DNA of 64,000 nucleotides from UBA9339 sp964535195 (GCA_964535195.1 CAZHSI010000001.1:62001-126000); one strand, 5' to 3'; positions 1 to 8,342 are shown, numbered from the stretch's first letter. Made by a program: numbers and translations. Notes: a model not told the origin generated them from the letters alone.

Positions 1-1
1 C

Positions 2-1141
2 GTTGAAGAAGTAATTGATGGTTTGTTAGTTGAGATTGGTTTTGTTAAAGACGCTCGGACCACTTGGTGGGAAGTCACTGATGCTTTATTTTTAGCTGGA
101 TTTCCGCATGAGGCAGCACTAGCGCAGAGGCATGCTTCGCCTCTTTTGGCAGAAGCAGCAGCTATTTGCCGGACACCAGCAGTCGAAGATTTATATGGTA
201 AAATCACCGCCCCTACTGGTGAAACTTTAATCAACGCTTTTTCAAGAATGATCTCCGCTGCGGTGCGTGAATATCCAGTGTTATCGCAGCCCACCCGTTT
301 TGATCTGGGAGAAGCACGGGTTGTTTCGCTTGATTTAGATGAAGTTGCCAAAAGTGGTGGTGATGCGGCTAATCGTCAAACTGCAGTAATGTATATGTTG
401 GCACGCTATATTTTAGCTCGTCATTTTTATTTAACCGAAGAAAATGTTGCCGATATGCCCCCTTCATATAAATCGTACCATGAGAAGCGGATTATGGAAA
501 TTCGCGAAGATCCCAAACGAATTATTTTTGATGAGTTCCACCGCACGGCTAAAACACGAGCAGTGCGTGAGCAAGTTATCGTTGATATGCGTGAAGGTAG
601 AAAGTGGAAAGTTCAGGTGGCGTTACTTTCACAATCTATTGATGATTTTGATAAGGTAATGGTTGAGTTTGCAACCTCAATTTTTATCATGGACGCTGGT
701 CCTGAGCAGGCGATTCGTCGTACTGCCGATATTTTTGGCCTATCGGAAACTGCGCAAAATGCTTTGCGTAGTCAGGTACATGGTCCGCGTGAGGGTGGGG
801 CGACATTTTTGGCACAGTTTGCTACTAAGGATGGTATTAATACGCAGCTATTAACCGCAACCCTAGGGCCGATAGAGCTGTGGGCATTTAATACTACGGC
901 AGAAGATAGTAACGTGCGTAATCGACTATATCTGAAGATTGGTCCGGCGGAAGCCCGTCGTGTTTTAGCAGCTATCTTCCCGTCTGGAACTGTCACTAAA
1001 TATCTTGAAAATAATTTGACTCGCATCAAGGAGCAAGGGGGAATTATCGATGACGATGTTAGGATTGGAGTTATTGATAGTTTAGTGAATACAATTCTCG
1101 AGGAATATGCTAAAAATCCAGATGTTAAAAAAATACCATAA
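2..1141 (+). CDS. icmB: Dot/Icm type IV secretion ATPase DotO/IcmB, C-terminal part
   Basis: The reading frame is open to the left edge, so the gene is cut by the window; the first TTG inside it is not the true start. The ~380 residues seen match the C-terminal half of DotO/IcmB, the VirB4-like cytoplasmic ATPase that powers the Dot/Icm type IVB secretion system of Legionella and Coxiella. A Walker B strand is visible (RIIFDEFHRTAK), followed by an AAA-like region with QVALLSQSIDDFD and FIMDAGPEQAIRRT segments; the Walker A motif would lie upstream. DotO is about 1,000 residues in Legionella, so roughly 60% is missing. No other dot/icm gene follows: the next genes are on the opposite strand and unrelated. 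This gene is the main evidence for a Legionellales-like organism that injects effectors. Confidence 0.9.
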   Translation, partial: VEEVIDGLLVEIGFVKDARTTWWEVTDALFLAGFPHEAALAQRHASPLLAEAAAICRTPAVEDLYGKITAPTGETLINAFSRMISAAVREYPVLSQPTRFDLGEARVVSLDLDEVAKSGGDAANRQTAVMYMLARYILARHFYLTEENVADMPPSYKSYHEKRIMEIREDPKRIIFDEFHRTAKTRAVREQVIVDMREGRKWKVQVALLSQSIDDFDKVMVEFATSIFIMDAGPEQAIRRTADIFGLSETAQNALRSQVHGPREGGATFLAQFATKDGINTQLLTATLGPIELWAFNTTAEDSNVRNRLYLKIGPAEARRVLAAIFPSGTVTKYLENNLTRIKEQGGIIDDDVRIGVIDSLVNTILEEYAKNPDVKKIP

Positions 1142-1178
1142 GGTAGAGTATATCTTTGACCACCAAGCTGATTGAAGA

Positions 1179-1850
1179 TTAACTATCAAACACTTCGCCT
1201 TCTGGTGACTTTTGTGGAGCAGTAGCTTCTTTGGCTTTTTGGTTTGATTCTCTTTCAGCCTTGTCGGCAATACTTTGCGCCTCGGTTTCTTGCTCAGGGC
1301 TTAAAATTATGGTTTGTTTTAGAATATCTTGGATTCTAGCGACTTCCTCGAGGGTTCTTTTAAGGTCGCCCTGAAAATCTTTTTGCAATTCGCTTGTAGA
1401 TTCTCGGTCTTGTTTGATTACTTTTAATTTTTTTATTACAGCGGTGACCTCTTGCGGGTTTTTTAGCGTACGTCTTAATGCAGCGATTATTGTTGCATAA
1501 GCAGCAACCACAAAAGGAGAAGCATCTCGGGGGATTTCAATACCGTGATTTTTAAGGACATTTTGCCTGGTTTCATCAAGAGTTAAAGCGGTAGATGCTA
1601 TAAAGCGCAAAGCTTGTCTTTCATATGTATTTAACTCTAAGCTATGTTTTTTAAGTTCTTCTTCTAATTGTTGACATAATTGTTCATATTGGTCTTCTAA
1701 ACACCTACCGTATTTACCTGTAATGCTGTCCATCTCTGGTATTTTTGCTGCTAGCCCTGCTAAATATTTTTCTAATTCTTTCTTTTTTATATTTAAGTTG
1801 ATTAAAATCTTTTGAATTGTGGCGATTGCCGTAGCGGTTGAATTTTGCAT
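1179..1850 (-). CDS. Hypothetical helical protein, possible Dot/Icm substrate
   Basis: A 223-residue protein of no family I recognise. It is predicted almost wholly helical, with heptad-like stretches (residues ~20-80 and ~130-200) and no signal peptide or membrane segment. The last 40 residues are rich in Glu, Lys and Gln and end in SPEGEVFDS; acidic C-termini are common in Dot/Icm effectors, but this alone is weak evidence. It lies 4 bp downstream of another unknown gene in the same direction, and both proteins begin with MQN, so the two probably form one transcript. It converges on icmB, with about 37 bp between the stop codons. The effector idea is inference from composition and position. 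Confidence 0.6.
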   Translation of the reverse strand: MQNSTATAIATIQKILINLNIKKKELEKYLAGLAAKIPEMDSITGKYGRCLEDQYEQLCQQLEEELKKHSLELNTYERQALRFIASTALTLDETRQNVLKNHGIEIPRDASPFVVAAYATIIAALRRTLKNPQEVTAVIKKLKVIKQDRESTSELQKDFQGDLKRTLEEVARIQDILKQTIILSPEQETEAQSIADKAERESNQKAKEATAPQKSPEGEVFDS

Positions 1851-1854
1851 AAAT

Positions 1855-2196
1855 TTATTGTTGTCCTTTATTTTTGTTTTTCTCTAAAGCTAGCAGAGTA
1901 ACCAGAGTATTTTCTAGCTGAGTCCTTTTCTTGTTTAGCTCATCTATCTTGATTTTAGCAAGATTTAATGCTTTTTGAATTAGCAAAAGGGCCCCCAAGA
2001 TTTGTAAAATTATGCCGTTGGGGTAACGGCGTGCTTCCAGAATTTGTTTTGGTGTTAGTATGGTGGTTGGGTGTGGAGAGGTGTTTTTAGCACTTTTAGG
2101 GTTAGTGTATTCGTTGACATATTTGAGTAAGTTAGGCATTTTTTTACTCAACATTGAGATTAGCATAATTGCGTCTGTGGAGATAAAATTTTGCAT
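1855..2196 (-). CDS. Hypothetical small helical protein
   Basis: A 113-residue protein I do not recognise. Residues 60-80 (GIILQILGALLLIQKALNLA) could form a hydrophobic or amphipathic helix; the C-terminal 30 residues are a Lys/Glu-rich, coiled-coil-like helix (KIDELNKKRTQLENTL). It begins with MQN like the downstream gene and is separated from it by 4 bp, so co-translation is likely. An AGGAGG-like site (GGGAGGAAT in sense) precedes the start. Function is unknown; a paired role with the next gene is inferred only from the layout. Confidence 0.55.
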   Translation of the reverse strand: MQNFISTDAIMLISMLSKKMPNLLKYVNEYTNPKSAKNTSPHPTTILTPKQILEARRYPNGIILQILGALLLIQKALNLAKIKIDELNKKRTQLENTLVTLLALEKNKNKGQQ

Positions 2197-2263
2197 ATTA
2201 ACGATTCCTCCCTACTTATCCTTGTGGTCCATATTATAAATTAGTTTCATTAAAAAAACATCC

Positions 2264-3154
2264 TTAAAATTGGTTTTTTATTCCATGGGGTACATGGCCT
2301 GTAGCCACATGTTGACTTGCTGCAAGGCAATTGTTTTTTTGGTCATCAAAGAAAATGTCCGCATTAAAGGCATGCAAAAACTCGCTTTTATCCATGCCTC
2401 CTAAGAATAAAGCTTCGTCGATTCTAATTCCCCATGCACGAAAAGTACGGATTACGCGCTCATGCGTTGGCGCTGATCGTGCCGTGACTAAAGCAGTACG
2501 AATTGGGCATTTCTCATAGGACAATTTTTTTTGGAGGAGATGAAGTGTTGCTAAGAACTTATGCAGCGGTCCTTGGGCTAGAGGTTTTAATACTGACTCT
2601 TGTTCATTTTTGGCAAAAGCTTCAAACCCGTTTTTTTGATAAATTTGTTCTGCTTCATCGGAAAAAATTACGGCATCACCATCAAAAGCAATCCGCAACT
2701 CTTCTGAATTGTTGTTCATGCTAGCTTTTGTGGGCAAAATAGTAGCTGCGGCACAACCGGCAGCCAGGGCTTCTGTGACATCCAGATGGTTGGTAGATAA
2801 AAACAGGTGAGAATTGAAAGCCTGGGCATATTTATGGGGGCTGCTCCCGCTGGTAAATACTGCTCTAGTAATATCAAGATGATAATGTTTAATACTATTA
2901 AAAACCCTTAAGCCGGTATCGGCGCTATTACGTGAGAGGAGGATTACTTCAACATGGTCACCATAACGATTGAGATTTAAAAGTTTGTTTACTAGGGTAA
3001 ACGCTACCCCTGGTTCTAAAATGTCATTTTCGTGTTCTATTTGGTATTTAGCATAAGCTGCTATACCCTCTTGCTCGTAAACGTCGTTGCTGGCATCCAG
3101 ATCAAATAGAACCCGAGAAGAAATTGCTATTATCAATTTTTGTGTTGGTATCAT
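2264..3154 (-). CDS. Cytosolic 5'-nucleotidase (NT5C1-like family)
   Basis: The protein matches the 5'-nucleotidase family related to animal cytosolic NT5C1 (Pfam 5-nucleotidase), which removes phosphate from nucleoside monophosphates. Family landmarks are the start LIIAISSRVLFDLDASND, the segment GVAFTLVNKLLNLN, HVEVILLSRNSADTGLRVF, RIAFDGDAVIFSDEAE and the C-terminal DIFFDDQKNNCLAA. The length (about 296 residues from the ATG used here) fits the bacterial members. A TTG codon 21 bases upstream would add seven residues; neither start has a clear ribosome binding site. The gene lies alone between pilC and the unknown pair, and may serve purine salvage together with guaC and the uridine phosphorylase elsewhere in the window. 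Confidence 0.85.
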   Translation of the reverse strand: MIPTQKLIIAISSRVLFDLDASNDVYEQEGIAAYAKYQIEHENDILEPGVAFTLVNKLLNLNRYGDHVEVILLSRNSADTGLRVFNSIKHYHLDITRAVFTSGSSPHKYAQAFNSHLFLSTNHLDVTEALAAGCAAATILPTKASMNNNSEELRIAFDGDAVIFSDEAEQIYQKNGFEAFAKNEQESVLKPLAQGPLHKFLATLHLLQKKLSYEKCPIRTALVTARSAPTHERVIRTFRAWGIRIDEALFLGGMDKSEFLHAFNADIFFDDQKNNCLAASQHVATGHVPHGIKNQF

Positions 3155-3187
3155 AGGTATTTTAGTATAAACCAAGGTAAATATTTT

Positions 3188-4384
3188 TTAAATCACTAAG
3201 CCTAAGCGAAAGATTGGTAGATACATGCCAATAACTAAGCCGCCAACGATTGTTCCCAACACTAGCATAATGATTGGCTCTAGTAGGTTATTTATTCTAT
3301 CGACCAGGGTATTTAGCTTTTCTTGATAAATTAACGATATTTTTTCTAACATCATATCTAATGACCCGGTCTCTTCGCCGAGAGCTATTAATTGAACCAC
3401 TACTGCTGGAAATAACTTTTGTTCTTCGAGTGAACGGTAGAGTGATTTACCGTCTATAATTAGTCTGCTGACTTTTTGAATGGCTGAGTGATATTGCCAG
3501 TTAGTCAGGGTTTTAGATGAAATATTTAAGGCTTTGATTAAAGGTACCCCAGATTTTAGAGTTAAACTTAAGGTTCTAGTAAAGTGGAATACGAGGGTAT
3601 AAGTTAAGATATTTTTTATTAAAGGGATGCTTAGGTTTATTTTATCCCAAAAGATTCGGCATGTTTCCAAATGTTTATAGCTAGTTTTAACACAGACAAT
3701 AATGGTTACTATGCTGCCTAGAATAAATGGCCACGTTTGCTGAAGTAAAGCGCTGAGGTTGATAATTAATCTGGTGTAACCGGGGAGTTGCGCTCCTAAA
3801 CTATCAAACATTAATGCCAGCTGGGGAATAACAACAATCAAGAGGATGGCAGTGGTGATTAAAGTTACTAGTAAAATGCTTATCGGATACAGGATCATGT
3901 TAATAATTTTACGATTTTGCGCCTGGTTTTTTTTTAAATGATTACTTAGTTCAGTTAACATGATATCAAGGGTGCCAGATTGTTCACCGACATTAATAAT
4001 GTTGCACATAAATTCGGTAAAGTATTGTGGATATTGTCGTAGGGATTTATACAAAGACTTTCCTTCGGCAATAGAATTTTTGCAGCAAGTTGTTAGGTTT
4101 TTTAGCGTAGGGTTTATTTCATCTTGGCTAATGATAGTAAGGGCTTTAATTATTGGCATATTAGCGTTAATTAATGCTGCTAGTTGCTCTATCAGGTAAG
4201 CTATATTTTTGGTTTTTACTTTGGAATTAAATTGAAAAATAGAGCTTAAATTCAACTTAATCTTTAAAGGTAAAATATTTTCGCGGAGAAGATCGTTTTG
4301 TAATTGTTGCCGATTTTTGGCTTGATTTAGACCCTGGATTATTTTTCCTTCTTGATTGATGCCCGACCAAGTGTATAAGTACAT
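3188..4384 (-). CDS. pilC: Type IV pilus inner-membrane platform protein PilC (GspF family)
   Basis: PilC/GspF is the inner-membrane platform protein that couples the assembly ATPase to pilus polymerisation. Two T2SSF domains are visible: the first after IAYLIEQLAALINANMPIIK, the second after LVFHFTRTLSLTLKSGVPLI; each is followed by the GEQSGTLD or GEETGSLD signature and membrane helices. The length (~398 residues) is normal. The frame is open 49 codons further upstream, but that extension runs into an interspersed repeat; the start used here (MYLYTW) has a GAGAG site five bases before it. It follows pilB, separated by a repeat element, in the order pilin-pilB-pilC. No pilD prepilin peptidase follows. 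Confidence 0.9.
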   Translation of the reverse strand: MYLYTWSGINQEGKIIQGLNQAKNRQQLQNDLLRENILPLKIKLNLSSIFQFNSKVKTKNIAYLIEQLAALINANMPIIKALTIISQDEINPTLKNLTTCCKNSIAEGKSLYKSLRQYPQYFTEFMCNIINVGEQSGTLDIMLTELSNHLKKNQAQNRKIINMILYPISILLVTLITTAILLIVVIPQLALMFDSLGAQLPGYTRLIINLSALLQQTWPFILGSIVTIIVCVKTSYKHLETCRIFWDKINLSIPLIKNILTYTLVFHFTRTLSLTLKSGVPLIKALNISSKTLTNWQYHSAIQKVSRLIIDGKSLYRSLEEQKLFPAVVVQLIALGEETGSLDMMLEKISLIYQEKLNTLVDRINNLLEPIIMLVLGTIVGGLVIGMYLPIFRLGLVI

Positions 4385-4480
4385 ATATCTCTCGTAAATT
4401 AAATTGATACGGCGTTGTCCATATTTTTTAGGCTCCTCATTTACGTAAAAGTAAAAAAATATGGGTGCCTTGCCTGAGTT

Positions 4481-4605
4481 TAATTTATTCCACGCGGTCT
4501 TTAGCGTGACAAAGCAATGGGGGGTGGTCAAGGGGGAGAAGCGTAGTTCTTCCCCTTGACCTAGTCACGTGGTTCATACCGCGTGGCGAGTCTAAATTTG
4601 ATTTT
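4481..4605. repeat. Interspersed three-hairpin repeat, copy 1
   Basis: About 125 bp shared with copies at 6465, 9528, 17941 and (inverted, partial) 55481. All begin near TTTATTCCACGCGG and end near GAGTCTAAATTTGATT. It contains a left arm (CCACGCGG...), a central long hairpin (GGTCAAGGGG pairing with CCCCTTGACC) and a right hairpin built on CACGTGG/CCGCGTGG. It sits between the 3' end of pilB and the start of pilC. No transposase lies with it; it resembles a non-autonomous or REP-like element. Confidence 0.8.
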
Positions 4606-4694
4606 ACGAGGGGCGTAGTGGCTAGGCTCCTAGGCCAAATCATGCCTTTTGAGGGTTGTACTCCTCTTAAAATGGCTTTATACCTTGTTGCCAT

Positions 4695-5855
4695 TTACAT
4701 TACTACGCGATTAACTTCCTCAAAGCTAGTAAGCCCGGTGTTAACCTTAGCGAGCGCCGCTTCTCGTAGGGTTTTATGTCCGGTGCGTTGTAAGTATTTT
4801 TCAATTTCATTAAGGTTATGGTTTTTTATAATGAAGTTACTAATGTTGGGAGTGATGGGTAACATTTCAAAAACCGCCATACGTCCCCAGTAACCTTGAT
4901 TGCAGTGTTTACAGCCGATAGCATTATAAATCTTGGCATTTTTATCTTGACTATTTTCCGGTAAAGCAACTATTGGTAATTCTTGTAATTGTTTACAGTA
5001 AGGACATAGCTTGCGTATCAGTCGTTGGGAGATGATTAATTTAAGTGCGGTAGCTAAGTTAAAAGTTGGAATTCCCATATTCAATAGTCTTATTAAGCTG
5101 GCGGCAGCGGAGTTGGTATGTAAGGTAGCTAAAACCAGATGTCCAGTATGCGCAGCCTTAATTGCAATTTCTGCAGTTTCACGGTCACGAATTTCACCAA
5201 TCATGATGATATCCGGGTCTTGACGTAAAAAGGCGCGAAGTACCGTAGCAAAATCTAGGCCAATTTTATGATTGATTTCAACTTGATTAATCCCGGTTAA
5301 GTTAATTTCCACGGGGTCTTCTGCGGTTGAAATATTTTTTGTTGTTTGATTTAGGATGTTGAGGATGGTGTATAAAGTGAAGGTTTTGCCGCTCCCGGTT
5401 GGTCCAGTGACTAAAATCATGCCTTGGGGTAATTTAATATGATCAAAGAAAATTTTTAGCATATTTTTATCTAACTCTAAGTACTTAGCATCAAAAGGGA
5501 TATTTATTGGATTTAGAATACGTATCACTAATTTTTCGCCAAACAGGGTGGGGCAGGTGCTAAGGCGGCAATCATGTTTTTGGTCAGGGACCAGTTTTAA
5601 GGTAAAGCGCCCATCTTGCGGTAGGCGTTTTTCGGCAATGTCTAAGTTTGCCATAATTTTTAACCGCGAACTGAAACGTTGTCCTAGGATAAAATCGATC
5701 TTAGTAAACTCATATAATAAGCCATCAATCCGAAAACGGATGCGGTAGTGTTCTTGATAGGGTTCAAAGTGGATATCGGAACTTTGCTTACTAATGGCCG
5801 TACTTAAAATTTGATCGAGATGTTTGCTGATTGAATCATTAACTAACATAACCAT
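4695..5855 (-). CDS. pilB: Short type IV pilus assembly ATPase PilB (GspE family)
   Basis: This is a hexameric secretion ATPase that drives pilus extension. Walker A is GPTGSGKT (about residue 157), the Asp box and Walker B lie around DPDIIMIGEIRDRETAEIA, the His box around TGHLVLATLHTN, and a tetracysteine zinc motif is formed by CPYCKQ and CKHC. At ~387 residues it lacks the ~170-residue N-terminal MshE/GspE domain of ordinary PilB (about 570 residues), so it starts close to the N2 domain (SSDIHFEP). The start region overlaps the end of the pilin gene by about 10-17 bases, which suggests translational coupling; ATGs at 5855 and 5849 are both possible. A repeat element separates it from pilC. 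Confidence 0.88.
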   Translation of the reverse strand: MVMLVNDSISKHLDQILSTAISKQSSDIHFEPYQEHYRIRFRIDGLLYEFTKIDFILGQRFSSRLKIMANLDIAEKRLPQDGRFTLKLVPDQKHDCRLSTCPTLFGEKLVIRILNPINIPFDAKYLELDKNMLKIFFDHIKLPQGMILVTGPTGSGKTFTLYTILNILNQTTKNISTAEDPVEINLTGINQVEINHKIGLDFATVLRAFLRQDPDIIMIGEIRDRETAEIAIKAAHTGHLVLATLHTNSAAASLIRLLNMGIPTFNLATALKLIISQRLIRKLCPYCKQLQELPIVALPENSQDKNAKIYNAIGCKHCNQGYWGRMAVFEMLPITPNISNFIIKNHNLNEIEKYLQRTGHKTLREAALAKVNTGLTSFEEVNRVVM

Positions 5856-6264
5856 CTTTTTGGCCCCCGCCACTTACTTGCCAGTCTAGCTGGTTATTTT
5901 TATTTTTGCTGGGAGTGAGGATGTAATCATCTGAGGATTTTATACCGTGTAAAGTGTGTGGGGTTATAGTAATTACGCCACCGTTTACAGTGATACTTTT
6001 TATTAACTCATTTTCATTTTCAGATTCGATATTTTGTGGCACATTATTGGTACCAGGTTGACATTTTTGTAAGTCATCGGTTATTTGGAAGCATTCAGCG
6101 ATCCCAAGTTTAAAGGGAGCAGCAGCTTGTACAATTTCAGTATAATAGGCTTTGCGGGTGTATTTTTGGTAAGAGGGGATTGCTATAGCTGTAAGGATAC
6201 CTACAATTGCTATGGCTATTAGTAGTTCAATGAGAGTAAAACCTGAGTCAGGATAATTACACAT
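5839..6264 (-). CDS. pilA: Type IV pilin
   Basis: A short leader (MCNYPDSG) is followed by the classic class III signal FTLIELLIAIAIVGILTAIA, with Glu at mature position 5 as in type IV pilins; the prepilin peptidase would cut after Gly. The 141-residue length fits PilA/PilE. Two Cys residues (ECFQ... and KCQP...) could form the usual pilin disulfide. It is the first gene of a pilA-pilB-pilC operon and overlaps pilB. No strong ribosome binding site is visible before the ATG. Likely roles are adhesion or DNA uptake; the sequence does not say which. Confidence 0.9.
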   Translation of the reverse strand: MCNYPDSGFTLIELLIAIAIVGILTAIAIPSYQKYTRKAYYTEIVQAAAPFKLGIAECFQITDDLQKCQPGTNNVPQNIESENENELIKSITVNGGVITITPHTLHGIKSSDDYILTPSKNKNNQLDWQVSGGGQKDGYVS

Positions 6265-6464
6265 ATTGTTTTTATATAATTATTTATCATTCTCCACAAT
6301 ACTGCAGTTTTTACTATAGTGATGTTTGCTTTATTTTTAGTCTTAGCGGCTACGAAAGAGTGTAGTGCATAGTATATCGAAGTGGATGTTTTTGGTTGAT
6401 AATGAATATTCATACTTTACAATCTATAATCACTATCGCATAATGATTTTACCTGAGGGGGAGT

Positions 6465-6586
6465 TAAAATTTGTTCCATGCGGTCTTTTGCGTGACAAAG
6501 CAATGGGGGATAGTCAAGGGGGAGAGCTGCGCCCCCTTGACAGAGCCACGTGGTTTATACCACGTGGCAAGTCTAAACTTGATTAA
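6465..6586. repeat. Interspersed three-hairpin repeat, copy 2
   Basis: The most symmetrical copy. The central arms GTCAAGGGGG and CCCCCTTGAC pair perfectly over ten bases, and the right arms CCACGTGG and CCACGTGG pair over eight bases around TTTATA. It lies in the intergenic space just upstream of tRNA-Thr. Short reading frames here are by-products of the repeat. Confidence 0.8.
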
Positions 6587-6619
6587 TTTTATGTGGCCAG
6601 TCAATCTAGCTGCAGGTTT

Positions 6620-6695
6620 GCCGGCATAGCTCAGTTGGTAGAGCAACCGATTCGTAATCGGTAGGTCGGAGGTTCGACTCCTCTTGCCGGCACCA
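6620..6695 (+). tRNA. tRNA-Thr (anticodon CGU)
   Basis: A full cloverleaf can be folded. The acceptor GCCGGCA pairs with TGCCGGC, the D arm is GCTC...GAGC, the anticodon stem ACCGA/TCGGT encloses the loop TTCGTAA (anticodon CGT, reading ACG), and the T arm is GGAGG-TTCGACT-CCTCT with one G-U pair. The discriminator is A and the CCA end is encoded. The 3' part from 6648 is repeated in decayed form at 8295-8342, so this gene served as an integration site. Confidence 0.95.
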
Positions 6696-6723
6696 GTAAA
6701 ATCAAACAGTTAGTTCAAATATT

Positions 6724-6903
6724 CTAGCGCCAAGTGCGATAGTCGTTTTTATACTGCTGTATAAACAGTTCATTAGGCGTTTTAAAGCCAAGACATTTTC
6801 TTGGGCACTGGTTCATTTTCGTGGCCAATTCATCTAGCTGACCCGGTGCTATTTTGGCAATTTCTGTTTTTTTGGTAAGTAATAACGGCTTTGTATGATT
6901 TCG
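6724..6903 (-). pseudogene. IS30-family transposase, 3' remnant
   Basis: Reading the minus strand gives about 60 codons ending in NQCPRKCLGFKTPNELF and a short tail to TAG at 6724. The PRK-LGFKTPNE signature is the usual C-terminus of IS30-family transposases. The upstream catalytic DDE region is absent, and no start codon or terminal inverted repeats are evident, so only the 3' stub remains. It lies directly beside the RhuM-Fic pseudogene. Confidence 0.65.
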
Positions 6904-6905
6904 GT

Positions 6906-7891
6906 TTATGATAATAAATTTTTAATTAACGCAATCATTGAATCTTTAGCTTTTGGCTCACTTTCTGCGACTAAAAGTGCTAATGCTACAAGCGTATTAT
7001 CGTTAATAATTAATTCACCATTGATTTTGTAAAGATGATCGCTTTTGTCTAAGTAATAGATAAATAACAAAGATGCAATGCGTTTATTGCCGTCAGAGAA
7101 GGGGTGATCTTAATAATAAAATAAAGCAAATGCGCTGCTTTGTCTTCTAAAGTTGGGTATAAATCCTGACCATCAAAGCACTGCTCTATATTACCTAAAA
7201 TGGCTTTTAAACCATGTTCGCGCTCATTGCCAAATAAGCCGCTTGCTTCTCCCTTAGCTATAAGAGTTTTTTTAAGTTCCTTGATAGAGTTTAAAGCTTG
7301 TTCATAAGTAAGGCTAAATTTTGGTGACTGTCCTTTAATAATCGGTAAATTATCTTCATCATAACTTTTTAATAGTAACCATGATTTAGCATATTTTGTG
7401 ATAATATCTAATAGCCCTTGTGCTTCTTCGTTTGTGAGTTGTCGGCGGTTACTTGCCTGTTTTATAAACAGGAGAGCATTTTCTAATTCTTTTATACCGG
7501 TTTCTGTAATACGTTTTTGATTAACTGTATAACCTTTTAGTAGATGTTCTTTAATAGTACGCGTTGCCCAAATGCGAAACTGGGTACCACGTATAGAGTT
7601 AACTCGATAACCTACTGCTATAATAACATCTAGATTATAATAATTTGTAGGTTTAGTAGAAAATTCGGAAATTCCGAATTTCTTCATAGTCTCGTTTAAA
7701 ATCAACTCCTTACTATCATAAATGTTTTGAATATGTTCATTGATGGTTGACTTTGATTTGTCAAACAACGTTGCCATCTGTTGTTGTGTGAGCCAAACAG
7801 TATCGCCATCCAGCAATACCTCTACAATATATTGGCCTGTTTCGGTTTTATAAATCAGGATTTGGTTTTTATTATTTTGTATTTCGCTCAT
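6906..7891 (-). pseudogene. RhuM-family protein with C-terminal Fic/Doc domain, frameshifted
   Basis: The first 255 or so codons encode a RhuM-type protein: the N-terminal segment VWLTQQQMATLFDKSKSTINEHI is the typical winged/HTH start, followed by GYRVNSIRGTQFRIWATRTI. The open frame then stops at 7049 after an unrelated tail. In the next frame the sequence continues from about 7110 as DHPFSDGNKRIASLLF, the Fic/Doc active-site motif, and ends naturally at 6906. One missing A in the run at about 7108-7112 explains the break. Intact homologues are about 330 residues. It is a probable toxin/AMPylase-like cargo gene of the dead integrative element; a sequencing error cannot be excluded. Confidence 0.75.
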
Positions 7892-8003
7892 ACAGGTAGT
7901 CTCAAACTAAAAGTTCATCAATTTTACCATTCTAGCATTTTATTGGGATAAAATTACCCCATGTTTTTAAAAATAACGTTACCAAGTGTCGCGCCCCATC
8001 TTT

Positions 8004-8342
8004 TTAACGCTTTCTTTTTTTATTATCGTAAGTATGCTGGTCATAAATTGCGGTAACACTATTTTCAACGTGATTGAGTAGTGTGCTTACTACCAATCTT
8101 GAAATGCCCAGAGAAGTCATTAAACTTGTTGCTGTACGCCGTAAATCGTAGGGCGTAAAGTGTTTTAAGTTTTTGAGAGCGTCGGTGTTTCGCCTAATAG
8201 CGTGGTCGATAGATTCTGGGGTAATCTGCTGGTCGCTATTAGGGGTAGGAAATAACCATTTTGAATTGTCATTACTAGATTCTTTTATATGGTTCGATTC
8301 GTAATCAGTAGGTCGGAGGTTCGATTTTTCTTGCTGGCACCA
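8004..8342 (-). pseudogene. Tyrosine recombinase (phage integrase), C-terminal remnant
   Basis: The minus strand reads without interruption through the tRNA-like repeat into FPTPNSDQQITPESIDHAI, then FTPYDLRRTATSLMTSLGI, then STLLNHVENSVTAIYDQHTY and a Lys/Arg-rich end at 8004. These are the catalytic Arg (DLRR), the HxxR-like segment and the Tyr region of phage-type integrases. The N-terminal arm-binding and core-binding domains are gone and the frame meets a stop just upstream, so the gene is not functional. Confidence 0.75.
8295..8342 (+). repeat. Decayed tRNA-Thr 3' duplicate (att-like site)
   Basis: It runs from CGATTCGTAATC to GGCACCA and matches 6648-6695 at 43 of 48 positions. Every difference is a transition toward A or T in this copy. 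The true tRNA gene at 6620 remains intact. This marks the distal junction of the integrated element. Confidence 0.8.

Larger units (their letters stand above)
6648..8342. mobile_element. Remnant of an integrative element at tRNA-Thr
   Basis: The 48-bp 3' end of tRNA-Thr (6648-6695) recurs at 8295-8342 with only five differences, all C/T or G/A transitions lost in the distal copy. This is the layout left by a tyrosine integrase inserting into a tRNA gene. Between the two copies are an IS30-type transposase tail, a frameshifted RhuM-Fic gene and the C-terminal half of a tyrosine recombinase. No intact integrase or other element genes survive, so it is a ~1.7-kb relic. Confidence 0.8.

Noticed and set aside
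4485..4694. A 69-codon minus-strand frame, and the N-terminal extension of pilC to 4531
   Set aside because: Both lie in the interspersed repeat, similar frames arise in other copies of the repeat, and pilC has a better start with a ribosome site at 4384.
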